The position numbers were made by a program, and so were the translations under genes. The notes below the pieces were generated by a model. The model was not told the origin of the DNA. It was given only the letters and a program-made list of their open reading frames with translations, and did no database searches. From contig JAWKXQ010000038.1 in the NCBI GenBank assembly GCA_041396905.1, forward strand, positions 1 to 6,348: a stretch of DNA of 6,348 bases. Direction: 5' to 3'. The stretch is from JACXVD01 sp020446665 (GTDB lineage Bacteria > Pseudomonadota > Alphaproteobacteria > Sphingomonadales > Sphingomonadaceae). Shown here piece after piece: positions 5,331-6,348 of the stretch (within the stretch, counting starts at the first letter, position 1; every line of letters begins with the position of its first letter).

Positions 5331-6348
5331 GCTGCGGCCTGCTGCATGGCGGCCAGATCGGTCAGCACAGCGCCGGTGAATTCCCCGGTCAGCGGGTAAG
5401 TCTCCGCCGGCATATATTGCGTGAACAGACCGGCGCGCAGGCCGTGCTTCAGGCTGACAAAGCCCACTGTCCCGGCGGCACCGCCCCAGCCATAGGTGCC
5501 TGCCTGAGCGCCGGTGCCGACCCGGCCCGCCGCACCGAACCCGGCCCCTTCGATGAAGGTTCCGGCAGTATCAGCGCCATCGGGCAGCAAGTTTGACGTC
5601 GCCACGCGCACCGCCAATTCGCCCATCACGCGCTTGCCTTCGATTGTGCCATAGCCAGCCAGCATTTGCAGGAAGCGATCATAATCGCGCGGGCTGCTGA
5701 CCAGCCCGGCCCCGCCAAAGGGGAAAGCGGGTGGCTGCGAATAGACCGACATTTGCGGCGGATCGAGCGGGATCAGCCGCCCTTCCATCACGCCGTAATT
5801 GCCGGTGAGGCGGCCCTGCTCACTTTCCGGAACCGTGAACCATGTGCTGGTCATGCCGCAAGGTTCGAAGATGCGCTCTTGCAGGAATGCATCAAAGCTC
5901 TGCCCGCTAGCCACTTCAATCACCCGGCCGAGCAAGTCGATGCTGACCGAATAGCTCCAGCGCGTGCCCGGCTGCGCAACCAGCGGCATCTCAGCCAGCC
6001 CGTCGGCAAAGGCTTCGAGACTGCCCAGGGGTTCAGCCTGGTCAAACAATTCCTTCAGCATGGGCAGCCGGGTCACCTGCCCCGGCACCAGTCCGGCGGC
6101 TTCATAGGCGTCCTTGATCGGCCCCTTCTGCACAATGCTGTAACCCAGCCCCGCCGTATGGGTCAGCAAATGGCGGATGGTGATGGGCCGCTGCGCAGGC
6201 TCCAGATCATCGGGCGCAATCCCGCCGTCAAATTCCTTCTGCACCTTCATCTCGGCAAATTTGGGCAGCATCTCGGCTAGCGGCTGGTCCAAACCCAGCT
6301 TGCCTTCATCAATCAGCATCATCACTGCCATGCCGGTAATCGGCTTGG
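5327..6348 (-). CDS. Serine hydrolase, class C beta-lactamase/esterase fold, N-terminus cut by window edge
   Basis: A penicillin-recognising serine hydrolase (beta-lactamase/transpeptidase-like superfamily, esterase family VIII type). The reading frame stays open to the right edge, beginning Lys-Pro-Ile-Thr-Gly-Met; the ATG at 6331 is internal, not the true start. This Lys is probably the second catalytic residue of the SxxK motif, so the nucleophilic Ser lies just outside the window. Visible are ITIRHLLTHTAGLGY (50-64, counting from the Met at 6331), the Tyr-Ser-Val motif at 127-129 in WSYSVSIDLLG, corresponding to the YxN element with Val in the third place, PFGGAGLVSSPRDY (204-217) and the third motif GWGGAAGT (281-288) in place of KTG. 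About 339 codons are visible; perhaps 50-100 are missing, including any signal peptide. These motifs are more typical of esterases and D-aminopeptidase-like enzymes than of true antibiotic-resistance AmpC. It is the most upstream visible gene of the nudC-frnE operon. Confidence 0.9.
   Translation of the reverse strand, partial: KPITGMAVMMLIDEGKLGLDQPLAEMLPKFAEMKVQKEFDGGIAPDDLEPAQRPITIRHLLTHTAGLGYSIVQKGPIKDAYEAAGLVPGQVTRLPMLKELFDQAEPLGSLEAFADGLAEMPLVAQPGTRWSYSVSIDLLGRVIEVASGQSFDAFLQERIFEPCGMTSTWFTVPESEQGRLTGNYGVMEGRLIPLDPPQMSVYSQPPAFPFGGAGLVSSPRDYDRFLQMLAGYGTIEGKRVMGELAVRVATSNLLPDGADTAGTFIEGAGFGAAGRVGTGAQAGTYGWGGAAGTVGFVSLKHGLRAGLFTQYMPAETYPLTGEFTGAVLTDLAAMQQAAA

Noticed and set aside
4479..5399. 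Plus-strand open frame of 306 codons opposite nudC
   Set aside because: Antisense to a NudC with intact zinc ribbon, Nudix box and SQPWPFP motif; no domain in the translation.
5666..6280. Plus-strand open frame of 204 codons opposite the serine hydrolase
   Set aside because: Antisense to the LTHTAGL and YSV motif region of the hydrolase; no family resemblance.
5327..6348. AmpC-type antibiotic-resistance beta-lactamase
   Set aside because: The motif set (YSV, GWGGAAGT, LTHTAGL) fits family VIII esterase-like serine hydrolases better than AmpC, which has YAN and KTG.

Overview
The window is a GC-rich stretch of gene-dense bacterial chromosome. Gene content (AidB, cytoplasmic cyclophilin, MgtE, a DUF1489 protein, FrnE-type DsbA, NudC, a serine hydrolase), protein flavour and the scarcity of strong Shine-Dalgarno sequences suggest an alphaproteobacterium, most likely Sphingomonadales (Erythrobacter or Sphingomonas type). 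DUF1489 is essentially an alphaproteobacterial family. The lineage call is inference; no rRNA or other marker is present. I see no mobile elements, tRNA or rRNA genes, CRISPR arrays or phage genes.

Layout. (1) Positions 1-1577, minus strand: a cyclophilin peptidyl-prolyl isomerase gene followed by aidB, which runs off the left edge. They are separated by about 50 bp and may be co-transcribed, although aidB also has a possible promoter of its own. (2) Positions 1578-1686: a compact divergent promoter region. (3) Positions 1687-3558, plus strand: mgtE (Mg2+ channel/transporter), then a DUF1489 gene 30 bp later. Both start codons lie 6-7 nt after a possible -10 box and lack a Shine-Dalgarno sequence, which suggests leaderless mRNAs. 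(4) Positions 3559-3759: a convergent intergenic region, less GC-rich than its surroundings, with a stem-loop, a perfect 17-bp palindrome and a possible 19-codon ORF. (5) Positions 3760-6348, minus strand: a tight three-gene operon in the order serine hydrolase (N-terminus off the right edge), nudC, frnE-like dsbA, with both junctions being ATGA stop/start overlaps.

Functionally the genes are maintenance and stress-tolerance functions: alkylation-damage response (AidB), proline isomerisation in protein folding, Mg2+ homeostasis, NAD(H) or NAD-capped RNA hydrolysis (NudC) and thiol-disulfide chemistry (FrnE). I found no convincing new multi-gene system. The points most worth checking are the coupled hydrolase-nudC-frnE operon, the recurring 16-nt-spacer promoter layout with possible leaderless starts, and the palindrome in the convergent gap. 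Several very long antisense ORFs here are GC-bias shadows of real genes.
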